From Nautilus pompilius (lineage: Eukaryota > Mollusca > Cephalopoda > Nautilida > Nautilidae), in NCBI GenBank assembly GCA_018389105.1, contig JACATO010001568.1, forward strand, positions 1-64,000: a DNA stretch of 64,000 nucleotides, in the 5' to 3' direction. Below, in pieces: positions 13,301-25,559 of the stretch. Below the pieces are notes generated by a model that was not told the DNA's origin, searched no databases, and was given only the letters and a program-made list of their open reading frames with translations. Position 1 is the stretch's first letter. Every line of letters begins with the position of its first letter. The translations under genes were made by a program, and so were the position numbers.

Positions 13301-15204
13301 GTTTTAACTATACTTGAAATTTTGCTATGCAGTGATGATGCTACACATTTCTGATCTTGCTGTTTTGCTAGTGTTCAACCGATTGTCTTGGTAAAATTTG
13401 AATGCTTTGATAATTTTATAAATCATAAGCAGTTTTGGTTATTATCTGTCTCTCTCATTTATTCATCATATTCACAGACAGAGTATGCAGGTCTTTGCCA
13501 TAATAATAATAATAAATGCCTTTCAAAAACAGAGCTTCAAGAAATGGTTTAGTTTTGTAGTTGATTTATCTGACCACATTATCACCACTATAAAATGCAT
13601 GTTAGCCAAGATACTTACCCATCTTTTTTTGCTGTTCATACATATTGTGAGTTGACCAAATGTGTTTAGGGAGGAAGGTGTAAGTAATCACTAAATAAAC
13701 CATCTTGTATTTTTTCAGCAGAATTGCAATGACTGCCAACATTTCAATTGTAGCAGCACCAACATCACTGCCATTGCATGGTTCCCTGCATAAATCAGGT
13801 ATCCTGGAAAATTGTTTGACAAAGCCACTAGTGACAGATGAACATTAAGGCCATTGCCTTATCAGTTTGCAATATGTATGTTGGCATGCCTTTTGTATAT
13901 GTGCCATTCATACTCTTCACTGACAAGTTTAAAACGTTTACTACTACTACTTCACATTTAGAAATACATGTTGTTTGGAGACAGGTTTTGTGTTACATCT
14001 GAGCCAAGTATAGTCAATTTGGAGCAATACTTTGAGCAGGTATTTGGTAGGAAATAAGTTGGATCTTACATTTATTGATGGATGTCATCTTTATGTATTT
14101 ACCACATATTGCAGGAAGATGGAATAACAATATATGCATATGCACATCATGGAAGTTTTGGAATGGATTGTAGTAAACCCATGGAGAGCATCTTGATAAA
14201 CAGTTGAGAGTCAATTGACCAAAGTTAATTTTTACAACAGAATATTATCTTTGAAAATTAGAAATGCTCATGCAAAATACTGAAACTTGACTTTTTAATA
14301 AATTTATTGTCACTTATTGGGGAATAAACATGCATGTGTGAATCCTATGATGTTTGAGTTGTTATGATATACACATCTTTTTCTCTGTAAAATAAATGAA
14401 TTATTTGTTTGTAGAGTTCTGCCGAGGTCCTTCCATTGATGAAACCTATAAATGATTTTTTGAAAAATTTAAACAGTATGAAGTCTTTATGGAAAAAACC
14501 CAAAAAGCTAAGGTAGGGTGAATCAATTAATTAATTAATAACGCTGTTTCTGTTATTGTGAGTCTTTGAGCTGATTGTTCGTTTGTTAAAAAATATTATA
14601 AACAAAAATGAAAAAAATAAATAAACAAGGTTTTAATACCCGTATATAGTTCAGCACAGTTATGCATGGGTCTTTGCTTTTGCGACAACTTTATCCTCGG
14701 AATGATCTTGGTTCTTGAAGCCTTTTACACATTTGGTACATGTTTTGCTGTCCCATATTCATCAGTAGGTAGCTAAATTTTTTTAGATGGTAAACAAAAT
14801 CACCAAATCGGGCTCTAAAATCTCCCAATATTAGAAATAGAGAAAACACGATGATGAATACTGGTTTGTGGCAAGATTTTCTAGCTTTATCATTGGATAG
14901 AAACCAGAGCCATCATATTGATATAACACACACTTTCATTAATTTGGTGGTGGAAAAGTGATGATGTAAAACACATCAAAACATGCATTGAATAAATCAG
15001 GCAATTCTTGTTTTTGTTTATTATTATTATCAAGTTTCATTAAACGAGTCTAAATATGAAAAATGTTTTTTGGTCAATACTGTTACACTGTGATATATAT
15101 CATAATTTAGGTGCTTATGGATGGGCAGGAACCTTTTAAAACATGATGACCATAAGCATTCCACAGAACTGCTGCACAATTGATTACCGTTTTATAGCTG
15201 TATA
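10346..15204. other. AT-rich stretch, probably intronic or intergenic
   Basis: No further gene can be supported apart from the weak exon candidate at 14415-14512. There is a short TAA-type microsatellite near 13500. The remaining open frames have no recognisable motifs or coding-like composition. Confidence 0.5.
14415..14512 (+). other. Weak exon candidate
   Basis: A TTTGTTTGTAG acceptor precedes an open frame reading SSAEVLPLMKPINDFLKNLN and onward to a Lys-rich end at a GTAGGG donor. Its phase does not match the preceding candidate exon without an early stop, so the two are not obviously one transcript. No family is recognised. Confidence 0.2.
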
Positions 15205-15470
15205 CTGACACACATTTACAAGGTACAAAACTCTGGTGGAGGAGCGTAATGCTGTGAGGCATTGTTATTCCTGCCTACATGGGGTCCAGCCTTTCTGACT
15301 TTGACAGAGAAAAATCCTACTACAGCTATATTTTCAGCTGATGGAGGAAATCTCTGGGAAACGTAAGAAACCATGCCAAGGAGATTAATCAGATGCACCT
15401 GCTTCCATTGCTAGACATTGACTTTAGCAGGCCAACAACCTAACCACTGGACTACTGCACCACCCATATT
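15205..15470 (-). repeat. tRNA-derived SINE-like element
   Basis: Read on the minus strand, it starts GGTGGTGCAGTAGTCCAGTG, which resembles a tRNA A-box region. A body ending in ACATTTACAAGG follows. The same head recurs at 36466 on the plus strand, and both copies share shorter body motifs. Assignment as a tRNA-derived SINE rests on the A-box-like head and multiple copies; no intact B box is visible here. Confidence 0.5.
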
Positions 15471-16054
15471 GCTGATTTATGCTCATGAGCTCTAATGATG
15501 TCTACTTTGGTCCTTTTTTTTTTTTTAAATAACCAAATTCTAGATGTTTCTTTCTCCAAATGGGTTGTGGGTGTGCACTTCCTGTCCACTGGTTTTAGGG
15601 TTTTTAAAAAATTACTGGTGTGTCTGAGTCTGCACTATTGTTAAAACATCTATCATACAGTGTGGGTAGACACTTTTGAATGAGGAGAGAGATAGAGAGA
15701 TTGGAATGTCTTTTTTTTTAATTCAGAAGGTAGAGATTCTTATAAGAATCAGCAGAAATCAAAATAGAGATGAGATAAATTACACTGGACAACAAAATGA
15801 AACTTTTTGTCTTCCACTGAGCAAAATGTGGGTGATCTTAGCTAAATGTTGGGTGCTGATTTCAAATCTGAAGTCAGAATTTGGCTAGGAACATCAGGTT
15901 TTTGAGATATGCATAAGGAGGAATTTCACCACTAACGCTATATTATGACTTGTTATATGAACCATATAAAGCTTGAACAACAATATTTGGTATTCAAATG
16001 TTTAATGTGAAACACATTTGCCATAATCGGACAACAGATGCTTGAGAAAGACTG
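15471..16054. other. Non-genic stretch
   Basis: I see no gene here. It contains a T-run near 15517 and a 70-codon open frame without recognisable features. Confidence 0.5.
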
Positions 16055-16561
16055 ATAAATGCAGTATGGAAGATATGAAACACATTTAACTTACATAGTA
16101 GATACATTCCAAGTGTTCAAAAATGTTTCAGACACTTGTTCTTCCGCTTACGTGAGGAATCAGTCTCCCTTTGGAGGAACCAACAGTAATCACCCATCAT
16201 TGGGATTGAATTTTACCCTGATATTTATTTTGCATCACCTTCAAGTCGTGGTGGAACCTTTCACCATGCTCATCACTGACAACTCCTAGATTGGTTGGAA
16301 AAAAATCAAGATGCGATGTTTGTGGCTTGGTGTTTTTCCTTGAGCGGGATGGTTTTTGCTCCAGTATGTGCCATTGCAGATTAGTCTAATTGTCTTTTGG
16401 GCATTGTCTTCAGGTTCCTCTTCAGAAGACTCAGAAAAACTATTGTCGTCATTAACACAAGATTCTTTGCCTAAACTGGATACCTGAAGCTGACCAAGTT
16501 GGTGAATCTTCTGTCCTCCAATGTTCAATGTCCTCTTCAGGTTCATAGTGTGGTTCATCAA
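16055..16561 (-). pseudogene. Remnant of an uncharacterised invertebrate repeat-family protein
   Basis: On the minus strand, across frameshifts, the reading includes LDFFPTNLGVVSDEHGERFH, then KVMQNKYQGK and, in another frame, GDYCWFLQRETDSSRKRK. I recognise this as a block common to many predicted proteins in invertebrate genomes, where it is usually unannotated and multi-copy; its function is not known to me. Upstream lies an acidic serine-rich 91-codon frame (SFSESSEEEPEDN) that may be its N-terminal side. At least two frame changes and a stop make this copy non-functional. It may belong to a mobile element whose enzymatic part is not visible here. Confidence 0.5.
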
Positions 16562-19500
16562 TGTTTCAGAATATTATGACTCCATATCTACATCCATAAT
16601 CTTTTCAGTCGCTAATTCTACCACCATATCTGCAGTTAGCATAGTATAGTCGCATTGCATTTTTCCATTTTGGAAACTTGGAAAATATATGCATTGTGTT
16701 ACCATATTCATAACACATTCCTAGTATCTACATTTGAGTATCATTTTAATACAGATAAGTACTAAAAAAATTAGTAATGCATGGCATCTACTTAGCATCT
16801 TAGCATTTACAGTTGACACGTATACATTTGTATAATAAAATTTGCCAAGGGTATCTGCCAAACAAATTAATAATATAATGATAACAATGAAGTATAAAAC
16901 AGATACAATTACTATTTTGTCTCAAGTTTTATAACATATAATATATGAACATAAAGAAATGAATGAATACTCGCAGTGAAATATCGATTAATTGTAAAAA
17001 CACTTCACCCCTAAACATTTTTTACAGTTTAGAATGTCAAAAACATACATGTAACAGATGTTTTCACTGTCCTTTGAAATAGTTTTTCCATCTCCATATG
17101 GAGATTTGTATGTACCAAATAAATCCTGAAAAAACACTAGGTAGAACAAAGGTTTCTATTGGATTTACAACATTGAAATAAACAGAGTTGGTGAGACACA
17201 ACGACTGGAAAATTAGCTGACTAATTTAAAATTTTTCTCCGCACCAATATAATTTTTTTATGAAATTATAATAATCATAAATATTTGTCACAACATAGTA
17301 TAAAAATACAGAGAGAGCCAAGTTGACAAATGCATCTATAACAGTTATTAGAAAACAAAATTATACTGGATCTCTCGGACCCAGTGCTGCATCCAAAGGT
17401 TAAAGGCTGCCGTGTACAATTTGCATGACTTTATGATAGAGATTGTGAGATGAAGGGTATTTATACATAATTAGGATTGAAAAAGATAGATAGTAATTGG
17501 TCAGCTTCACTTGTTATTGATTAAGTATAGTTTTCAAGTTCGGTGAGCTTATCGGTGAATTGCTTGCTCAATCAGCAAACTTCCAGGCAATAATTTCTGT
17601 AGTCTAAGTTGAAGCCCAGATTTCTGGAAGAAAAAGATTGACTTCTACAACAAATATACAGTATATAATACTCTTATCTTGTGTTAGTGTCAGCTGTATT
17701 GTGTTGAGATGTTAACCTATTATGGCAAAGCTGAGATTAAAGTATCAGTGACACTCAGAGCTTGCGGTGATTGCCATTTTGACTGATCTAGAAATCTTAC
17801 CTAAACACTGAATTGTTTTTTCATATCTCTGCTGAAGAGAGACCCTTTATGAATATGTTCTTTGGATTGGCAGCTGCCATATAACTACCTTATTTGGTGT
17901 GGATTAATTGGAAACTGTGGAGTAAAAAATCTAATTTGTAGTTTGAGCAATTTAGGACAAAATTTAAAACATCGGTACGACTAAATGTGATATGGTGAAC
18001 TGAAAAAGATGGCTGACTTTTGTTGTATTCACGAACACACGTGTGGTTTGCAAGTTTATTATCAACAAAATTAGATAACATTTTTTACAATTTCATTCTT
18101 AGTAAAATGTGTTTTATTGCACTATCTCATTGGTCTCCCCACACTTTTCTGTGGTTTGTATCCCAGCTAAGCATTGAACTAACTGGATTTTTGTAACAAA
18201 AATATTTTATTATTAACTAAAGAAATTCTAAGTTTTCTCTTTGGAAACTACATGAATATTTTCAGAGGCATGGCTGATAACTCTTCCCAATTTGTGGTAG
18301 GTGGGTTAAATTGTCATCTCAAATATGAGAAACTCATTTTGAATTTAAAAAAATATTAAATTTGTTTCACTTTGGCTAAAAGATTCTTCAACATTGGTTT
18401 GGTAGTTCCTGACTGGTCAGCTTTGATCGTCATTGTCCTCAGGACTAAATCCTGATGATGGTGCAAAATGTCAATCCATTTATTGGTTACTTTATTAACA
18501 GTAACAGAACAGGAAATAATTTTCTGTTGTTTTACATCTGCTTTTAGAAAGAACTTCAGACTACTGTGAGCTCAGCTCAGCTCAGTTAGTACTGACAAAA
18601 AGGAAATTAGTAAACTTAATATTAGGGTTAGGGTATTAAAACAAAATAATATCAAAATTGTTTAGTTTTCTTTTTTCACTTCACATATTTTTCATATGAA
18701 ATATTTTTGAGAACTCTATAGTAAATATGCAGGTGTGCAAATCCTTTTGGACTGATTGTTTGTAGAGGGCTAAAATAGAACTGGCTGCTTGTATCAACAG
18801 ATTACACTTGAATAAATATGCAGCAAAATGGAATTTTATATTTATTCAATGCTTTTTTATTCATTTTCCGAGTTCATTGAACTTAATGAGAATTATTTAG
18901 TTAAGTTTTCTATATTTGTAATATGCTCTCATTGATCTTTGAAATAAAAGCAAGGTTCTTTAAATTTTCTTTTAAAATCTATTTCAGGGTATGCAATACT
19001 TATCTACTTTTAAGGGTTTTTTTATTTAATTAAATATTAGCTGCGCTGTCTATAATCAGTTCTGGTTAGAGGAAGTGATAGGACTGCGGATCATGTATTT
19101 TGCAGCGATGTGGCTATCATTGTGAAGAATCTTTAGAAATGAGTTTGGTTACTGCTTAAACTTTAAACAGATTACTAAGCCTGGCTATTTCAGTGAAAGC
19201 TAAGGAACATCATGATTTTTGAAGATCCTAAAATATATAATTTATAAATCGTTCAACATCAACAGACAATGAACTAGTACATTAAATGAAAATAGTTGTA
19301 CAGCTGGAAGATGTCAGCATTCTGGCACAGAAGACTACCATTGAGAAAACAGCGAGTAGAAGAACAAGACCTCCGTCAAAATTCAGAGAAATTACAGCTC
19401 TGGCCACTTCAGTCATTCAGTCAACAAATGGTTGTGAGAAGGTGGAAATTAAAATGTTGACCACCAGCACTGAAAGGTTTAAGTTTGAAAAGCTAATTTT

Positions 19501-21190
19501 AATTAAACCTTTATTTCTTTGTTTGTTAAAAGTAAATTTCAGTTACAGACACATGGAGGTAATTTTTGTGGAGGAGTTTGTGTTGACTTTTGGTGAAAAG
19601 GACTTTAGCCATTTTGATATCACCACTAAAGAATAGAGCTGTGAAGTTACTAATCTAATACAGTTTGTTTAACTTGTGTAATGGAAAAGCGGTATAATGT
19701 GATTACATCAAGAAATTAAAGAACCATTCTAGACATGTTTCTGTTCTTCAGTAGTAGTAATTTTATTTATATTTGTAAAGCTAGCTTGGTACTAAATTAT
19801 TATGCCATAGTTACATTGGTTAATCATGGTGATGCCTATAAAAAAGCTGCTTTCTCTCACTCAATAGTCTTGAAAATAGTGATTATGTAAAGATAGCGGT
19901 AGTTTGTCATTAATTTCTTTGTGAAATGATAAAAAATTTTAATCATTAACTTGAATTTTCAAATTATTATTAGGTTTCACAGGAGCGTAACTTAACTTGT
20001 GAAATGAGTCTCTGAAGAAAATTAACCACAAATCTCTCTATTAATGCTTCTGAATAATGCAGAACTGTTTTGTAAAGAATTTTGAATTTTTGGTGGTGTG
20101 AGCCAGCTATTAATAATCCCGTCATTGTAGAGAAAGCAAGCAAGCAATTAATGGGATGGCTACTTCACCTGAATAGATGGTGTAAATGCATGATTTTAAT
20201 TACAGATAGAACAAACTTTATAAATAGATAAGAGGAATTGCATTTCCAACAAAGTGCGGCTGGTACTTTAGAAGATTTCCACAATGTTTGCATCTCTTGT
20301 CAGTTGACATAAGAAGGTACAAAAACCATAGTGAGCAACACAGAAACTAGAAATTAGTCAGATGAATAGAGATCAGGGTATTTAACAGGAGACTAGATTT
20401 TTTGTCGTCTCTTCATTAGTAATAGCATTTAGAAAACACTAGTCTGCTTACTGTTCATCACGGGTATAATTTTCTGGATAAAATTAATGAATGCAGTTTT
20501 AGAAAAAATTTGGAAGCGAGTTAAATTGAATAGAATGGTATGTTACCTATTCTGTCTCTTTATAATCTCAAAGAAATTATTTTAGATTTGGTAATTCTTC
20601 ATTGTGTTGTGAATGTTTCGTGTATACTGATTCCTGGGAAGGAAATAACACATGATAAACATATAAAACCCAAAGTCTTCGCTAGTGAAGGCTACTTCAT
20701 GTGACAGATTGCAGCCCAACTTCATTTTAGAGGGTGAGAGCAGTTTGCATGACTGAGGAAAATACATAAAACTGGCATTGTTGATAATGGAAGTGTTTGA
20801 GGAAGAAATCCCAAACTGCTTAAAGTATCTCTGGTATGCTTTTACATGGCAAACGATCAGCTAGTTGGAGAATTGGAAATGACCTGGCTGCAAATATGAT
20901 GATGTTTTTTGAAGAAAACTGCAAGAGACTTTAAAGGGGAAGTGGTCTCAACAGATATGCATCTGGCTAAAAATCATTCCTGAGAATAGGCAACCCCATA
21001 AGTCTGAAATGGGCAGCAGAAATGAATTTATTAACTTTTTACCAACAATTAACAGCTGTTTGTTCAAAGGCAGATCAGTGAGTGTAGAAACAGCTAAAGT
21101 GAAGCATTGCAGTGGATCATTACAAGTGTCTGGCAAAGGTGCCAAAAATTGGAATATTGAAGATATATTGACTTCTAGTAGCAGATACAT
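16562..21190. other. AT-rich stretch with one coil-like fragment
   Basis: Mostly non-genic. Around 19300-19470, two plus-strand frames both look partly coding: LEDVSILAQKTTIEK in one, and LRKQRVEEQDLRQNSEKLQ in another. This suggests a frameshifted piece of a coiled-coil protein, possibly a retrocopy or decayed exon. A short TTAGGG doublet at 18625 is too short to be telomeric. Confidence 0.35.
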
Positions 21191-21199
21191 GCAGGTTTT

Positions 21200-22190
21200 C
21201 ATCCATAATTCCATTTCCTCTAGAAGACATCCTATTGGGCGGGAATTCTTCTTCCAACAACATAATACCCAAGTCTAGGTTTTCCATATGCATGTGAGAA
21301 TTTGCTTTAATTTATCATATTGTTATGATTTGGGTGTGTGCTTTCAGTTGATGATCCAAGTGTTCTGTTGAATTTGTGTCAGGAAAATAACTCGAATGCC
21401 CTGATTCTTCTTCCAGATTATGGTCAGGGAAGATATATAGCATGTAGTGACATCCTGCAGAATAGGTGCATGAAATTTCAATTTACCTCATCAGAAAAAC
21501 TATCCTACATCCTTGACTGTGGACTGAGAATGTTGGCTTTGAAGCTCTTTGTTTAGTTTCCAAAAAACAGAACAACAAACTCATTTATACCAAAATTATT
21601 AATTGGTTATGTGAGAATTTCTGTGGTAAAAATGTAGAATCCCTTTCCTCTACCAGCAGTGCTGTTCTTGCATAATGTAAAATAACAACGGATCTGTCAG
21701 TAACGAGTGACCAACTCGTATATAGTGCAAAGTTCGCTGACGCAAATGTTACTGATATGGCATAGTAGTTTGGATTATGACAGATATTATTTACTAACCA
21801 CATCTGCATTCGTTGCCAAGATACTGTTGTTGACATTGACCATGAAACAGAAATAAGCCAAAACTGGTCCAATATAATCTCTACCTGCTTGGCTGCAGAT
21901 AATGTGTAGTACATAAGAAACCCCTTCCAAAAAAATAGAATGCTTTATATTTTGGTGGCGGATGCATCTGCATGACTGCCAAATAATGGTGGCATGAATT
22001 TTTCTCCAGTGAATCCAGGTTTCAGCAATTCAATTTGACATCCTCACCTGGGTTTTTGAGAAGTCCAACAAAAGCCTCCAAGCCTAATGTGCGTAAACCA
22101 CAGGTCAAGTAAAGAGGATGAGTGTCATGTTATGGGCTGCATTTGGCATGGTGAAAAACAATTTGTTCCCAAAGGATGTCTCAATTCTGT
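21200..22190 (+). pseudogene. Possible scraps of Tc1-type transposase
   Basis: Two short plus-strand readings resemble Tc1 transposase motifs. PIGREFFFQQHNTQV near 21230 matches the FQQDN block. SVMLWAAFGMV near 22120 matches the SVMVWG block. They lie in the reverse of the normal order, so they would be from two copies or a rearranged one. The evidence is thin, and no terminal inverted repeats were found. Confidence 0.3.
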
Positions 22191-25100
22191 CAGGTACATT
22201 GCCATTTTAAGAGAAAAATCTTGAATGCATCAAGTGTAGACTAATATTTCTGTAATAATACATGCTTTCGGATGTACTTTTTAGCTGCATTTTTCCTGGT
22301 TGAGTAATGTATTAATATGTTTGTGTGTTTTCTATGGTATTTCAATGTTGTCAGAACAATCAAATGCTTGAAGATATTTGGAAAAGTTATGTAATGGACT
22401 GTGATGGTGAAAATGATTATGAAATCTTTGTTTGCAAAATTTCCAATTTTATTCTGGGCCAAAAATTAACACTTCTTGGTTGCAGTGTTTCATTAACCTC
22501 GCTGATGGATAAGGTATAGTGACTGACTACTATTTGTTTTAACTTTCTGCACTATAGATTGCATTTTTTTTCCTTTCTACTTAAATTATGTTTTGAATAC
22601 TGAACTTTATGCAAAGTCATTTGTGCTTTTCGGTCATTCCATAAACTTTTTAATTAAGTGGGTGCATTTTGTGCAGTCAAGGCTAGAAGAAAAGGTAGAA
22701 AACCAGACAAATGCCAAGTTATTCTCATTTTTGTAGATTTTTAAAATTTTCATTTGTAGTTCAAGAAAAGGTTGTGATTGGATGGAAGCAAGTTAAACCA
22801 GGCTGATAAAGACTTGAATAAATACCAGTTTTTACTGTTTTGAACATGCAAAGATTCTAACAGATATATATATTTTCAAAAAATTCAGTAAATTCTAATA
22901 CAAATAATTAATTCCCATCAATTTCTTTAAACAGACGTTGCTGTTTTAACACAATTGTGAAGGATTTATGTGCAGTAGAACACAGTCAAGACTGATCACT
23001 TTAATGATAAAATTTTACAGCTCAGTAGAGAGTTTTATTTTAGTTGTTAATCTTCAGATGGTACAAACCAGTTCTTGTAAATTTATTAAAGCGTATTTCA
23101 GTATTTATCAAGCAAAATGAGAAAGGAGATGCTGTACCTGATTAGTGACCTTTTGGAAATAAACTATGCAAATAAGTTAGTTTCTTATTGCTACAAAACT
23201 TTTAACTATTTAAAACAAAATGCATACACTGTTGACAAAATTAATCTCTTGTACAGAACATCTCTATCATTTGTATCATATCCCATTATTATTATTATGT
23301 GAAGTATCTTGTAAGAGTTTTCAGAATGTAACATATTCCGCACATTTGCCCACTAACCTACTGCAACATCCCTGATGAACTTGGATTAAATGAGGAATTC
23401 ATTATAAAATATTTTATAATTTAAAATTTTTTTTGAAATTTCCAGTGTGTGGAAGGAAGCTATCATATATGGTTCTCTCTTAAATGCATCTTCAGAATTT
23501 TCGCATTGGTGCAGTGTACAACACAGCGCTTGGTTGATAATACAAATTCTACTGTTGGGAAATGTAAACATTACCTGAAGAATATTTAAACAAATGTCAT
23601 TACTTTATATCAGATTTAACTGATATATATATATATATATATATTATAGAGATTTTATCTGTTTTGGCTTTGAATTTTTTCTACATTAATATTTCTAAAA
23701 TTATAAAAATGTTAAGAAAACAACAAAAATATAGTGTAGTGTAAGTATTGCTGCCTGTACAGTTGAAGATATAGTTTTAACCACTGTCCCAACTTTGCAT
23801 GAACTAAGAAAATTAGAAAATTTCACAGCAGTAAGCAGGAAGGAGTTACGTGTGTAGTTTTAGCTTTGGTGACCAAGTAAAACCAAAATTTAAAAAACCG
23901 AAACACTGGCTGTGGAAAGAATCAAAACTCCATCTCTCATAGCTTGTTGGTAACCTGTTTTAATCAGCTTGCCCAGAGTACAAATTTCCTGACTTCAGGC
24001 TTAGAAACTACTTTTTCAAAATGTTCTGACATTGAAGGCTCCAATTTGTGGAGAAGTTATTAGTAAACTGGATGTCACTAGTGAAAAAACAACAGTTGCA
24101 TCTTATCATAGCTGTCCAATTTTTCTTATAGGAACCAGTTAAAACAAATTGTAAGAAGTTACCTTTTTCTTTCACTAAATAAGGTATTTGTTTGTATAAT
24201 ACCTAATTTATGGTTATTTGCTTCAAATCACTGATGATGTTCAAGGTACCAACTCCTCTTATGTACTCGATTGAATGATTTTATTGAATTTCTTGAAATA
24301 ACAAATATTTAAATTTATGTGACTTTAAATAAAACTACTTTTGATTTAGACATTGGAACCCATACATTCTATGCATCCATGCCACATGAAATGTTTTAGT
24401 TTCTTTGGCAGAAAGTTATGGCATGCACATAGTTGTTTGAAAGATATTACAAGTTTATTCTTGCTAAATTGTTTTGAAATTAATGGGTTTGCTTTCAGAG
24501 AATGTTTTTCTTTAACGTGTCTTTATTAACAGACTTCTGCAGTCCATTTCAATATGTATCTAAGAATGCACTAATAGGTTTTACTAGGAGAGAAATCATT
24601 GCAATATCATCACTTCACTTATCAACTGTTCGCCAAAGATCTTTTCAGCATACAAATGTAAAAGCCTACCTATGTTTTACTTAACGTTCTTGACAATACA
24701 TACTAATATAAATAAATGTATGGATTCTATTGATTGACCATTCCTCTTCCCTGGGCTGCCTGCATCAGCTATGATGGTTTCCTCCTGCCTACAGTACCAC
24801 TAATTCCTAATTAAATGTATAGATGAGCCCCCTACTTGAACTCTTTCAAATATTAAACCTATGGTAATTCTCTTACAGCTGCATAATCAGGAATTGTAGT
24901 AATAATGTGACATCACCTATCAAAAAAACATCAGTGGATCGGAGTAAAAGTTGAAGATGCTGTCTCTCTCGCACTCCTGAAACACATTCTGATAATTGTG
25001 ATGAAAGTAATAAAACACACAAAACTAGTTATCTAAGCTGTCTGTAAACTTAAAAAAATTAACTGACGATTCATTGGTATAAATCTGTATTCTTTAATTT

Positions 25101-25243
25101 ACATAATCATAGTCATTGTAATATTGACGTCTTTATGCAACGCAAATTCAAATGTGGTTATATTTTTCAGAATTACTGCAATAGCAAGAAAATTCTCACT
25201 GGCCGAGAGACTGCAGTCATGAAGTTTGGAAACAGATGGCTTG
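22191..25243. other. AT-rich stretch, no supported gene
   Basis: I see nothing gene-like. It includes a perfect AT dinucleotide run at about 23622-23644. The composition changes sharply to GC-richer sequence at about 25.4 kb, where the LINE begins. Confidence 0.5.
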
Positions 25244-25507
25244 TTTTTTTTTTCCTTTTCACACTTTCAAAGAGAATATCTACTTTAGATTTTAAAAGGT
25301 AAAATGTTTGTTTTAGTTTCGTGAGTCTGTACACTTTCTTTTTTTTGAGGTGGTGGGTGGGTGTGTGTAAGGTTGCGTTTGTTGTGTGGGGGAGCTGGGT
25401 CGGTTCCATGTTCGGCCGTCCGTCACAGCTGTTATGAGTGAGGCCTTATTTCGACCCGTGTTTTGTGTATGTGTACCTATTGCTAGTGAGAGCAGCGGGC
25501 TACCCAA

Positions 25508-25530
25508 CTCCTCCGTAAATACGGCAGGAG
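25508..25530 (-). repeat. Conserved LINE 3' hairpin, copy 1
   Basis: On the minus strand CTCCTGCCG and CGGAGGAG form a stem with one unpaired G around the loop TATTTA. The same hairpin with different loops occurs in the plus-strand array at 54252, 56560 and 57999, each followed by a GGGTAGCC or GGGCAGCC block and CTGCTCTCAC-like sequence. LINE reverse transcriptases often recognise a 3' stem-loop; that role is inferred here. Confidence 0.75.
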
Positions 25531-25559
25531 AGGTAGGATTTTTCCAGGCTGAACCCTCG

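Noticed and set aside
18620-18640. Telomere-like TTAGGG repeat
   Set aside because: Barely two units; too short to be interstitial telomere sequence.
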